NCBI GenBank assembly: GCA_023144675.1
Contig: JAGLFE010000061.1
Span: 1-7,234 of the forward strand
DNA from: Thiomargarita sp.
GTDB lineage: Bacteria; Pseudomonadota; Gammaproteobacteria; Beggiatoales; Beggiatoaceae
Reading direction: 5' to 3'
DNA length: 7,234 nt
Shown here: in pieces, positions 1-6,568 of the stretch
How positions within the stretch are numbered: the stretch's first letter is position 1
Layout of the letters: each line of letters starts with the position of its first letter
Notes under the pieces: generated by a model
The model's database searches: none
Seen by the model: only the letters and a program-made list of their open reading frames with translations
Told to the model about the DNA's origin: nothing
Made by a program: the position numbers and the translations under genes

Positions 1-774
1 ATAATTTTTGCTGGTATTGTAGCTGGTTTACCATCAGCTTTAGGTGGAACTTTAGAATTATCTCGCACGGGTCAATTACATATATTAACAGTTTTAGTAT
101 TATTTGCTGTTGTTTTGTTGGTAACAGCTTTTGTAGTATTTGTTGAACGAGGTCAAAGACGTTTGACAGTTAATTATGCTAAACGACAAGTTGGAAATAA
201 GTTATATGCTGGACAAACAAGCCATTTACCACTTAAATTAAATATGGCAGGAGTTATTCCACCTATTTTCGCTTCAAGTATTATTTTATTTCCTGCGACT
301 TTAGGTGGGTGGTTTGGAAGTGCGGAAGGAATGACTTGGTTAAAAGATTTGTCCCAAACTTTATCTCCAGGACAACCTTTATATGTTGCACTTTATGCAG
401 TAGCTATTATTTTCTTTTGTTTCTTTTATACAGCATTAATTTTTAATCCTAAGGAAATTGCTGATAATTTGAAAAAATCAGGTGCATTTATTCCAGGAGT
501 AAGACCAGGTAGACAGACAGCAGATTATATTGATACAGTTATGTCGCGCTTGACTTTAGTAAGTGCAATTTATATGACAGCAGTTTGTTTGTTACCAGAA
601 TTTTTAATTTTAAAGTGGAATGTTCCTTTCTATTTTGGTGGTACTTCTCTATTGATTATTGTGGTTGTTATTATGGATTTTATGTCTCAGGTACAAGCCC
701 ATTTAATGTCTCATCAATATGAAGGTCTTATGAAAAAAGCTAATTTGAAGGCACAAAGAGGTAACTTATTATGA
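1..774 (+). CDS. secY: Protein translocase subunit SecY, 3' part
   Basis: This is the C-terminal 257 residues of SecY, the channel-forming subunit of the SecYEG translocon in the inner membrane. The frame is open from base 1, so the gene begins upstream of the window; no start codon inside it should be taken as the real one. E. coli SecY has 443 residues, so about 58% is present, from within TM5 (IIFAGIVAGLP) to the end. TM6 to TM10 are visible as hydrophobic stretches. The two cytoplasmic loops that contact SecA and the ribosome are conserved: ERGQRR...YAKRQ between TM6 and TM7, and NLKKSGAFIPGVRPGRQT between TM8 and TM9, including the Arg of the RPG motif. The end (KKANLKAQRGNLL) matches the usual short basic tail. 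It is the last large gene of the spc operon and is followed by rpmJ, as in E. coli. Identification is secure from near-continuous similarity to E. coli SecY. Confidence 0.98.
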   Translation: MIFAGIVAGLPSALGGTLELSRTGQLHILTVLVLFAVVLLVTAFVVFVERGQRRLTVNYAKRQVGNKLYAGQTSHLPLKLNMAGVIPPIFASSIILFPATLGGWFGSAEGMTWLKDLSQTLSPGQPLYVALYAVAIIFFCFFYTALIFNPKEIADNLKKSGAFIPGVRPGRQTADYIDTVMSRLTLVSAIYMTAVCLLPEFLILKWNVPFYFGGTSLLIIVVVIMDFMSQVQAHLMSHQYEGLMKKANLKAQRGNLL

Positions 775-777
775 GGA
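773..777 (+). promoter_or_regulatory. rpmJ ribosome binding site overlapping the secY stop
   Basis: GAGGA overlaps the last two bases of the secY TGA stop codon and lies 10 bases before the rpmJ ATG at 788. It supports rpmJ as a real gene. It also suggests translational coupling, because ribosomes terminating on secY sit on the rpmJ initiation site. The spacing is on the long side but workable. Confidence 0.6.
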
Positions 778-787
778 TATTAGATTA

Positions 788-901
788 ATGAAAGTAAGAG
801 CTTCTGTAAAAAAGATTTGTCGTAATTGCAAAATTATTCGTCGTCATGGTAAAGTAAGAGTAATATGTATTGATAAACGGCATAAACAAAGACAAGGTTA
901 G
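788..901 (+). CDS. rpmJ: 50S ribosomal protein L36
   Basis: This is a 37-residue L36, the smallest protein of the large ribosomal subunit. It starts MKVRASVKKICRNCKIIRR and ends KHKQRQG, nearly the same as the E. coli protein. The zinc-ribbon ligands are all present: Cys11, Cys14, Cys27 and His32, so this is the zinc-binding (C+) form rather than the Cys-less paralogue used under zinc limitation. It has 37 residues, the common bacterial length; E. coli has 38. It sits between secY and rpsM, the conserved gammaproteobacterial position, with a GAGGA site overlapping the secY stop. It is probably co-transcribed with secY. It is easily overlooked because of its size, but the motif match makes the call firm. 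Confidence 0.97.
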   Translation: MKVRASVKKICRNCKIIRRHGKVRVICIDKRHKQRQG

Positions 902-965
902 TTAAAATAATCTTGTTATAAATTAATAATATTTTAAGAAACCAAAAAACAAGGAAGAAGTATAT

Positions 966-1325
966 ATGGCACGTATTGCCGGTATTAATATTCCTGCACA
1001 GAAACATGTTGTAATTGCATTAACAGCTATTTATGGAATTGGTTCAACATTAGCACGACGTATTTGTCAATCAACAGATATTAGTCCAGAACGTAAAGTT
1101 AAAGATTTAGAAGAAAATGATTTAGAGAGTTTACGTACTGAAGTTGCTAAATATAATATTGAAGGTGATTTACGTCGTGAAATAGCGATGAATATAAAGC
1201 GGCTTAGAGATTTAGGCTGCTATCGAGGTATGCGTCATCGGCGTAGTTTACCTGTACATGGTCAACGTACTAAGACAAATGCGCATACTCGAAAGGGACC
1301 AAGAAGACCCATAAAGAAAAAGTAA
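966..1325 (+). CDS. rpsM: 30S ribosomal protein S13
   Basis: S13 is a 30S head protein that contacts P-site tRNA through its basic tail and forms intersubunit bridges with the 50S subunit. The protein has 119 residues; E. coli S13 has 118. It opens MARIAGINIP, followed by the helix-two-turn-helix region (IYGIGSTLARRI), the conserved EGDLRREI and DLGCYRGMRHRR segments, and the tail ending RKGPRRPIKKK. The ATG at 966 is preceded by a good Shine-Dalgarno AAGGAAG (951-957). It is the first gene of the alpha operon, 64 bases after rpmJ. In E. coli that leader is where S4 represses the operon. Two tail positions that are Arg in E. coli, 98 and 107, are His here (LPVHGQRT and TNAHTRKGP). Confidence 0.98.
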   Translation: MARIAGINIPAQKHVVIALTAIYGIGSTLARRICQSTDISPERKVKDLEENDLESLRTEVAKYNIEGDLRREIAMNIKRLRDLGCYRGMRHRRSLPVHGQRTKTNAHTRKGPRRPIKKK

Positions 1326-1367
1326 ATTAAAATAACTTTAGATTACTCATAGTTAGTTAAGTATAAT

Positions 1368-1766
1368 ATGGCAAAATCAACAAAATCAGTATCTCGTTCA
1401 CGTAAAAAAGTAAAAAAAAATATTACAGATGGTATTGCTCATGTACATGCCTCTTTTAATAATACAATTATTACCATTACTGATCGACAAGGCAATTCAT
1501 TAGCATGGGCTACAGCTGGCGGAAGTGGTTTTCGTGGTTCACGTAAAAGTACTCCATTTGCTGCACAAGTTGCTGCTGAAAAAGTAGGTAATATTGTTAA
1601 GGATTTTGGTGTAAAGAATTTGGATGTACGAATTAAAGGACCTGGACCTGGACGAGAGTCTGCAGTACGATCATTAAATGCTAAAGGTTTTAAAATTACA
1701 TCTATTACTGATGTAACACCGATTCCTCATAATGGTTGTCGTCCTCCTAAGAAAAGAAGAGTTTAA
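1368..1766 (+). CDS. rpsK: 30S ribosomal protein S11
   Basis: S11 is part of the 30S platform, close to the mRNA exit region and the 690 loop of 16S rRNA. It has 132 residues against 129 in E. coli; the extra length is in the lysine/serine-rich N-terminus (MAKSTKSVSRSRKKVKK). The core is typical: GIAHVHASFNNTI, ITDRQGN, WATAGGSGFRGSRKSTPFAA, GPGPGRESA, and the C-terminal TDVTPIPHNGCRPPKKRRV. That last segment includes the Asn-Gly pair which is isomerised to isoaspartate in E. coli S11. The ATG at 1368 is fixed by the family N-terminus. The Shine-Dalgarno is poor (only TAAG-like bases upstream), so initiation may lean on coupling to rpsM, 42 bases upstream. Confidence 0.98.
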   Translation: MAKSTKSVSRSRKKVKKNITDGIAHVHASFNNTIITITDRQGNSLAWATAGGSGFRGSRKSTPFAAQVAAEKVGNIVKDFGVKNLDVRIKGPGPGRESAVRSLNAKGFKITSITDVTPIPHNGCRPPKKRRV

Positions 1767-1801
1767 TTTTGATATTTAGAATAATGATTGGTAACTAAAA
1801 A

Positions 1802-2422
1802 ATGGCAAGATATCTTGGTCCTAAGTGTAAATTAAGTCGTCGTGAAGGAGTTGACCTTTTTTTAAAAAGTCGAATACGGGGCTTAGAATCTAAATGTAAG
1901 CCAGATAAATTACCAGGACAACATGGTGATAAACGTCCACGTATATCTGATTACGCTTTACAATTACGAGCAAAACAGAAATTACGTAGATTGTATAGTG
2001 TTCTTGAAAAACAATTTCACAGTTATTATGTTAAAGCAAGTGGAATTAAAGGTTCAACTGGCGAAAATTTACTTAAATTACTTGAATGTCGTTTAGATAA
2101 TGTAGTTTATCGTATGGGTTTTGGAGTAACACGAGCTGCTGCTAGACAATTAGTAAGTCATAAAGCAATTTTAGTAAATGATAAATTGGTTAATATTCCT
2201 TCATTTCAAGTAAAACCTAAAGATGTAATTAGTATTCGTCAAAAAAGCAAGGAACAATTGCGTATTAAGGACGCTTTGAATATGGCTTCTGAGTACGGTT
2301 TTACAGATTGGATAGAGGTCGATATTAATGATATGAAAGGTATTTTTAAAAGAATTCCAGATCGGGGAGATTTACCTAGTGATATTAATGAACAATTGGT
2401 AGTTGAGTTGTATTCTAAATAA
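1802..2422 (+). CDS. rpsD: 30S ribosomal protein S4
   Basis: S4 is a primary 16S rRNA-binding protein that nucleates 30S assembly. In E. coli it also represses translation of the alpha operon and takes part in antitermination. It has 206 residues, exactly the E. coli length. The N-terminal domain begins MARYLGPKCKLSRREG. The S4 RNA-binding domain covers roughly residues 95-160 (CRLDNVVYRMGFG, RQLVSHKAILVN). The end is INEQLVVELYSK. Of the four zinc-binding cysteines found in some S4 proteins only Cys9 and Cys32 remain, so it should not bind zinc; Pseudomonas S4 has the same pair. The ATG at 1802 lies 35 bases after rpsK with almost no Shine-Dalgarno (TTGGTAACT). What follows is an unusually long spacer before rpoA. 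Confidence 0.98.
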   Translation: MARYLGPKCKLSRREGVDLFLKSRIRGLESKCKPDKLPGQHGDKRPRISDYALQLRAKQKLRRLYSVLEKQFHSYYVKASGIKGSTGENLLKLLECRLDNVVYRMGFGVTRAAARQLVSHKAILVNDKLVNIPSFQVKPKDVISIRQKSKEQLRIKDALNMASEYGFTDWIEVDINDMKGIFKRIPDRGDLPSDINEQLVVELYSK

Positions 2423-2632
2423 TAAATTGTTATAAGCAAGTTATGTAATTAAGCATTTTTTATTTTATATTTTTCTAGCTTATGTTCTACTTTAATATTT
2501 AGTAGTTTATTATAATAATTTAATATGAATTGACGATATAGTGCTGAAATGAAAACTTTCTTTATTTTATCAATTAAAATTTCTTAATAAACTTCCTTTT
2601 ATAATTAAAATAAACAATATTTTAACATTGAT

Positions 2633-2663
2633 AAGTCTTTAAAGTAACTTGCTTTAAAGGCTT
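2633..2663 (+). promoter_or_regulatory. Hairpin in the rpoA leader
   Basis: AAGTCTTTAAAG (2633-2644) and CTTTAAAGGCTT (2652-2663) can form a 12-bp stem, including one G-U pair, around a 7-base loop (TAACTTG). Both arms contain the self-complementary CTTTAAAG. The stem ends 29 bases before the rpoA ATG at 2693. Only a short broken T run follows and the stem is AT-rich, so it is not a convincing terminator. A processing site or a leader element controlling rpoA translation is possible. The pairing is seen directly in the sequence; the role is inferred. The rest of the 270-base spacer (2423-2692) is AT-rich, with a 12-base palindrome (2507-2518) and no credible reading frame. Confidence 0.45.
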
Positions 2664-2692
2664 TTCTAATTTGAATTTTCTTGAGTTTAAAT

Positions 2693-3652
2693 ATGGAACT
2701 ACTAAAGCCTCGTATAGTTAATGTTAAACATATTAATAATACCACTGCCCAAGTAACATTAGAACCATTAAATCGTGGTTTTGGTTATACTTTAGGTAAT
2801 GCGTTGAGGCGTGTGTTGTTATCTTCTCTCTCTGGTGCTGCTATCGTTGAAGTTATGATTGATGGAGTATTACATGAGTATAGTGCTATTGAAGGTGTAC
2901 AGGAAGATGTAATTGATATATTATTGAATTTAAAAGGGATTGCTATTCGTACAAATGCAGTTACGGAAGCAACTTTAAAACTAAGTAAGAAAGGACCAGG
3001 TCCAGTACTTGCTGAAGATATTATTTTAGATCATAATATTGAAATTATTAATTTAAATCATATTATTGCACATCTAACTAAAGAATGTGAATTAAATATG
3101 ACATTGATAATAGAAATGGGAAGAGGATATCAACCAGCTAATCAACGAATAAGAGAAGATAAAAATAGTCCGATTGGCACATTAAAATTGGATGTTTCTT
3201 TTAGTCCAGTATTAAGGGTTTCATATCGTGTTGAAAGTGCTCGTGTTGAACAGCGTACTGATTTGGATAGATTGATTGTGGAATTAGAAACAAATGGAAC
3301 GGTTGAGCCTGAAGAAGCTGTTAAAATGGCTGCTTCTATTCTCATTGATCAATTTTCTGTAATAGCTGATTTACAAAATAGAATTGAAGTTGAAACTCAA
3401 AAAGAAAAACATACTGTTGATCCTGCATTATTACGTCCTGTGGATGAATTAGAATTAACAGTTCGTTCAGCTAATTGTCTAAAAACAGAAAATATTATTC
3501 AGATTGGTGATTTGATTCAGAAAACAGAAACTGAACTTTTAAAAACACCGAATCTAGGTAAAAAGTCGTTGACTGAAATTAAACATGTATTAGCGTTGCG
3601 AGGATTATCTTTAAATACTAAGTTGGAAAAATGGCCACCGCCAGATTTATAA
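2693..3652 (+). CDS. rpoA: DNA-directed RNA polymerase subunit alpha
   Basis: This is the alpha subunit of RNA polymerase, which dimerises to start core assembly and contacts UP elements and activators. From the ATG at 2693 it has 319 residues (E. coli 329). The N-terminal domain shows RGFGYTLGNALRRVLLSS, LHEYSAIEGVQEDV and VEQRTDLDRLIVE. After a linker near residues 225-240 comes the C-terminal domain with LTVRSANCLK and TPNLGKKSLTEIK. These hold the DNA-binding determinants equivalent to E. coli Arg265 (here Arg258), Asn268, Cys269 and the Gly-Lys-Lys-Ser patch. An in-frame TTG at 2681 would add four residues (M-S-L-N). I prefer the ATG because GAG lies 7 bases before it, nothing like a Shine-Dalgarno precedes the TTG, and MELLKPRIV lines up with the family N-terminus. 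The gene is set off from rpsD by 270 bases. Confidence 0.97.
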   Translation: MELLKPRIVNVKHINNTTAQVTLEPLNRGFGYTLGNALRRVLLSSLSGAAIVEVMIDGVLHEYSAIEGVQEDVIDILLNLKGIAIRTNAVTEATLKLSKKGPGPVLAEDIILDHNIEIINLNHIIAHLTKECELNMTLIIEMGRGYQPANQRIREDKNSPIGTLKLDVSFSPVLRVSYRVESARVEQRTDLDRLIVELETNGTVEPEEAVKMAASILIDQFSVIADLQNRIEVETQKEKHTVDPALLRPVDELELTVRSANCLKTENIIQIGDLIQKTETELLKTPNLGKKSLTEIKHVLALRGLSLNTKLEKWPPPDL

Positions 3653-3801
3653 ATTTAATCATAGTTTACATTTATTTATTCAGTTTTTTGTAATTATGCA
3701 GCAATATATAAATATGTATTTCAAGGTTTATATAATTTAGAGAAAAAGAAGCTGAATAGTTGCAATTTTTTAAAATTAAAGTTTAATAATAGGGTTTATT
3801 C

Positions 3802-3821
3802 TACTTATATTATTATAAGTA
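3802..3821 (+). promoter_or_regulatory. Hairpin just upstream of the rplQ ribosome binding site
   Basis: TACTTATA (3802-3809) and TATAAGTA (3814-3821) are perfect inverted copies around a TTAT loop. The stem ends 2 bases before the AGGA ribosome binding site (3824-3827) of rplQ. There is no T run after it, so it is not a terminator. A stem here could influence ribosome access or RNA cleavage. It is all A-T except one G-C pair, so it is weak, and in DNA this AT-rich it could be chance. The remainder of the 183-base rpoA-rplQ spacer shows no gene and only low-grade promoter-like hexamers. Confidence 0.35.
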
Positions 3822-3835
3822 ACAGGATAATATTT

Positions 3836-4216
3836 ATGCGTCATAGGAAAAAGGGTAGACATCTTAATCGTACTTCAAGTCATAGGAAGGCAATGTTTAA
3901 AAATTTGTCAGCTGCTATTATACAACATGAAATTATTAAGACAACTTTAGCCAAGGCAAAAGAATTACGTAGTAAAGTTGAACCATTAATTACATTGGCT
4001 AAAATAGATAGTGTGGCTAATCGTCGTAGAGCATTTGCTAAATTGCGTGATCGAGAAATGGTAACAAAACTATTTAATGAATTAGGTCCACGTTATCAAG
4101 AACGTCCAGGTGGATATTTACGTGTACTTAAATATGGTTTTCGTACAGGCGATAGTGCACCTATGGCTATTGTAGAACTAGTTGATAGACCAATAGAAGA
4201 AGAAATGGCTGGATAA
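3836..4216 (+). CDS. rplQ: 50S ribosomal protein L17
   Basis: L17 is a large-subunit protein near the peptide exit tunnel. It has 126 residues (E. coli 127). The N-terminus MRHRKKGRHLNRTSSHRKAM is characteristic, followed by KNLSAAIIQHEIIKTTLAKAKELR and the C-terminal GPRYQERPGGYLRVLK and GFRTGDSAPMAIVELVDR. The ATG at 3836 is preceded by AGGA (3824-3827) at 8 bases. It is the last gene of the alpha operon, after a 183-base spacer from rpoA. The next gene converges on it from the minus strand 57 bases away. No strong terminator is visible in that interval. Confidence 0.98.
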   Translation: MRHRKKGRHLNRTSSHRKAMFKNLSAAIIQHEIIKTTLAKAKELRSKVEPLITLAKIDSVANRRRAFAKLRDREMVTKLFNELGPRYQERPGGYLRVLKYGFRTGDSAPMAIVELVDRPIEEEMAG

Positions 4217-4273
4217 AGTTTATTTATAGCTATTTTCGGTTATATAATGGGTGAACTATTCATAAAGTATTTT

Positions 4274-6493
4274 TCATCCTAGTTTATTATCTAATAACTC
4301 CGCCAATTGTTCATATTTAAAGTTATCAATATAAGGTTGCATAGCTTTTGCTAACTCAATGTTTTGTTTAGCAACTTGCACAAAAAGTAATTCTATTGAA
4401 TCCATATCTAATTCTTTAAGGGCTTGATAGAATTTATTTCTTAAATCTTCAGAAATTATTAGCCAAGTTGATAATATTGATTTTTCATCAAATATAGTTT
4501 TTACTTGTTGCTTTTGATTTTCATAAAAATATTCAAGATTTAAATATTTACTAATCATTTCTAAAAGTTCATTTTCACAATATGGTTTATGAAGTAAATC
4601 ATCGCAACCGATAGCCATTATCTTAGAATTTTCTTCCTCAAAAATATTAGCAGTTAGTGCAATTATAACTATTTCTTTACCCGTAAGATTGGCTTTAATT
4701 AGTTTAGTTGCTTCATAACCATCCATAATTGGCATATACATATCCATAAAAATTAGATGCGGTTGCCATTGTTCAAATACTATGATGGCTTCCTTGCCAT
4801 TTACTGCCTCCTCCGTTTCAAATCCAATTCTACCTAAAATTTTTTCCAATAATAATCTATTTTCACTATTATCATCAACAATTAAAATCCGAGGAATGGT
4901 TTGTTTAGGCGATAATCCAATAATTTTATTACTAACTATTTTTTGTTCAATATCATCTAATTTAGCTATTTTAACTAATATAAAAAATTTAAATAACGAG
5001 CCTGTACCTAACTCACTAATTACTTCAATATTTCCTCCTAACATTTGAATATAATTCTTAGTTATATGAAGTCCTAAACCAGTGCCTTCTGAACCAGAAT
5101 ACCGTTTTCCTACCTGAACAAATGAGTCAAAAATAGTATTTAAATCTTGTTTAGCAATACCTTCTCCAGTATCTTCAATTTCAAAAAATATTTGGCATTT
5201 TTTATTTTTTTCAAGTCGTTGGCTACGAACTCGTAAATTTATTCTTCCATTTTTGGTAAACTTAATAGAATTTCCGATTAAATTAATCAGGATTTGACGT
5301 AATTTACCTACATCAGTTTTGATAAAATGTTCCAATGTTAGTTCATAGTCTAAAATAAATTGAAGGTGTTTATGTTCTGCTCGAATTCGCATCATTTCTG
5401 TAACATCTTTTAATATTTGATGAAAATCGGCACTTTCTTCGTTAAAAGTAGTGCGTCCTGCCTCAATTTTAGAGGTTTCTAACACATCATTGATTAAATA
5501 TAATAAATGTTCACCACTATGACTAATAATTTGTAAATTTTCTAATTGATTAGGGGTTGGAGAATCACGCTTTATTAAATCAGTAAAACCAAGAACAGCA
5601 TGGATCGGGGTGCGAAGTTCATGGCTCATATTGGCTAAAAATTTACTTTTGGCTCGATTTGCTATTTCGGCTTTTTCTTTGGCTTGTTCTAGTGATTTTT
5701 CTTTTTCAATTAAACTTTTAAATAATAATCTATATGGTTTGGTAATACCTATCTCAATAATGGCTTTGTAAATAAAATAAAAGGAAATTATTTTCAAAAT
5801 ATGCCCAACAAAATTAGAAAATCCGTACATATCAATATAAAACGTAAAAGATAATTCAGCCAATATTGTTATAAGTATTGATGCAAAAATTAGCCTTAAT
5901 ATATTTAAATCAAACTGATTACGTTTTTGATGAAGAATAAATAATGAGATTAATAGGAACGAAGAAATAATATATTCGCTATTTATTTTGAATGGAGTTA
6001 ATCCAACATTTTCAATATAACAATCTGGAAATATACCACTAAATATAGCGATCAATAATATAGAAATTATTATAAAATAGCTAAAAAATATGAAACTAAT
6101 TTCCAATTTTCGGGTAAAAAATATTGGTGCGATAAGTAATGATAAACTTTCAACATATCTAGCAGCAATCCAAAGTTGAGTTGTTAAACCAGCACTAGAA
6201 TCTATAAAAATATTCATTCCCTTATACGTTAATGTATGGAATATATCCAAACTAGCAATAAATAGATAAGCAATGCCTAAAAATAGTAGATAGTTATTAT
6301 CCATAAATTGCCGTGAATTCCATGCAAACATAAAAATACCACAAGCAATAACGATGCTGAATAATTCAGCTAAAGTATGAAAAAGTAAAAAATTATTAGT
6401 ACTTAAATAGTAAAATACAAATAAAATTAGTCCTAAAAATAGGCTATTGATTATTATTTTAATTTTATCGTTCATAATATAGAATTTACGCAT
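4274..6493 (-). CDS. MASE3-type membrane hybrid sensor histidine kinase with receiver domain
   Basis: This is a 739-residue two-component hybrid kinase; the signal and partner are unknown. Residues ~10-245 form an integral membrane sensor of several hydrophobic helices with MASE3-like motifs (SLDIFHTLTYKGM, LWIAARYVESLSLL). A short coiled-coil (~250-280) leads to the HisKA domain with phospho-acceptor His291 (MSHELRTP). The ATPase domain has an N box (NLIGNSIKFT, Asn404/Asn408), a G1 box (DTGEGI, 441-446) and a G2 box (GTGLGL, 470-475), so it looks catalytically intact. The receiver domain (~535-655) has Asp540/Asp541, phospho-acceptor Asp584, Thr614 and Lys636. The last ~85 residues are helical without any His, so they are not a classical Hpt domain. 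The start is uncertain: ATG 6493 is used here, a TTG at 6499 or ATG 6475 are alternatives, and none has a clear Shine-Dalgarno. GC is visibly lower than in the ribosomal genes. It converges on rplQ and diverges from gmk. Confidence 0.93.
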   Translation of the reverse strand: MRKFYIMNDKIKIIINSLFLGLILFVFYYLSTNNFLLFHTLAELFSIVIACGIFMFAWNSRQFMDNNYLLFLGIAYLFIASLDIFHTLTYKGMNIFIDSSAGLTTQLWIAARYVESLSLLIAPIFFTRKLEISFIFFSYFIIISILLIAIFSGIFPDCYIENVGLTPFKINSEYIISSFLLISLFILHQKRNQFDLNILRLIFASILITILAELSFTFYIDMYGFSNFVGHILKIISFYFIYKAIIEIGITKPYRLLFKSLIEKEKSLEQAKEKAEIANRAKSKFLANMSHELRTPIHAVLGFTDLIKRDSPTPNQLENLQIISHSGEHLLYLINDVLETSKIEAGRTTFNEESADFHQILKDVTEMMRIRAEHKHLQFILDYELTLEHFIKTDVGKLRQILINLIGNSIKFTKNGRINLRVRSQRLEKNKKCQIFFEIEDTGEGIAKQDLNTIFDSFVQVGKRYSGSEGTGLGLHITKNYIQMLGGNIEVISELGTGSLFKFFILVKIAKLDDIEQKIVSNKIIGLSPKQTIPRILIVDDNSENRLLLEKILGRIGFETEEAVNGKEAIIVFEQWQPHLIFMDMYMPIMDGYEATKLIKANLTGKEIVIIALTANIFEEENSKIMAIGCDDLLHKPYCENELLEMISKYLNLEYFYENQKQQVKTIFDEKSILSTWLIISEDLRNKFYQALKELDMDSIELLFVQVAKQNIELAKAMQPYIDNFKYEQLAELLDNKLG

Positions 6494-6520
6494 TGACAAT
6501 ATTTCTAATTTGTTTATGTT
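6493..6520 (+). promoter_or_regulatory. Candidate sigma70-type promoter for gmk
   Basis: A perfect -35 hexamer TTGACA (6493-6498) is followed after 16 bases by TATGTT (6515-6520), a 4/6 match to the -10 consensus. Transcription would start near 6527, giving a leader of about 40 bases before the gmk GTG. The -35 touches the first base of the ATG start codon (6493-6491) of the divergent kinase gene. The -35 match is strong and the -10 is mediocre; in DNA this AT-rich the pair is only suggestive. I found no convincing promoter for the kinase in the same interval. Confidence 0.4.
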
Positions 6521-6568
6521 TAAGTTTTATTTCCCATAAATTTTATTTTAAAAATTAACTAAATAAAC

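Noticed and set aside
2239..2439. Minus-strand open frame of 66 codons across the end of rpsD
   Set aside because: It lies antisense to a certain gene, has no family resemblance and no ribosome binding site; it is a by-product of the rpsD codon pattern.
2530..2535. TTGACG as a -35 element for an rpoA promoter
   Set aside because: No acceptable -10 hexamer lies 16-18 bases downstream; the nearby TATAGT (2537-2542) is far too close to pair with it.
2549..2587. Possible 12-codon leader peptide (MKTFFILSIKIS) in the rpsD-rpoA spacer
   Set aside because: It has no Shine-Dalgarno and no run of regulatory codons; frames this short are expected by chance in AT-rich DNA.
3142..3345. Minus-strand open frame of 67 codons inside rpoA
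   Set aside because: It is fully antisense to conserved rpoA sequence and shows no protein motif.
3677..3758. Inverted repeat TATTCAG (3677-3683) / CTGAATA (3752-3758) in the rpoA-rplQ spacer
   Set aside because: Seven matching bases across a 68-base loop is within chance for this composition, with no supporting extension.
4217..4274. Terminator between the convergent rplQ and kinase genes: AGTTTATTTATAG (4217-4229) against CTATTCATAAAGT (4256-4268), then five T's
   Set aside because: Three of 13 pairs mismatch, the loop is 26 bases and the stem has one G-C pair. An alternative GGGTGAA/TTCATCC pairing (4249-4279) is also weak. A terminator is expected here but the sequence does not single one out.
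4782..5048. Plus-strand open frame of 88 codons inside the kinase gene
   Set aside because: It is antisense to the ATPase/receiver part of the kinase, is low-complexity and has no recognisable domain.
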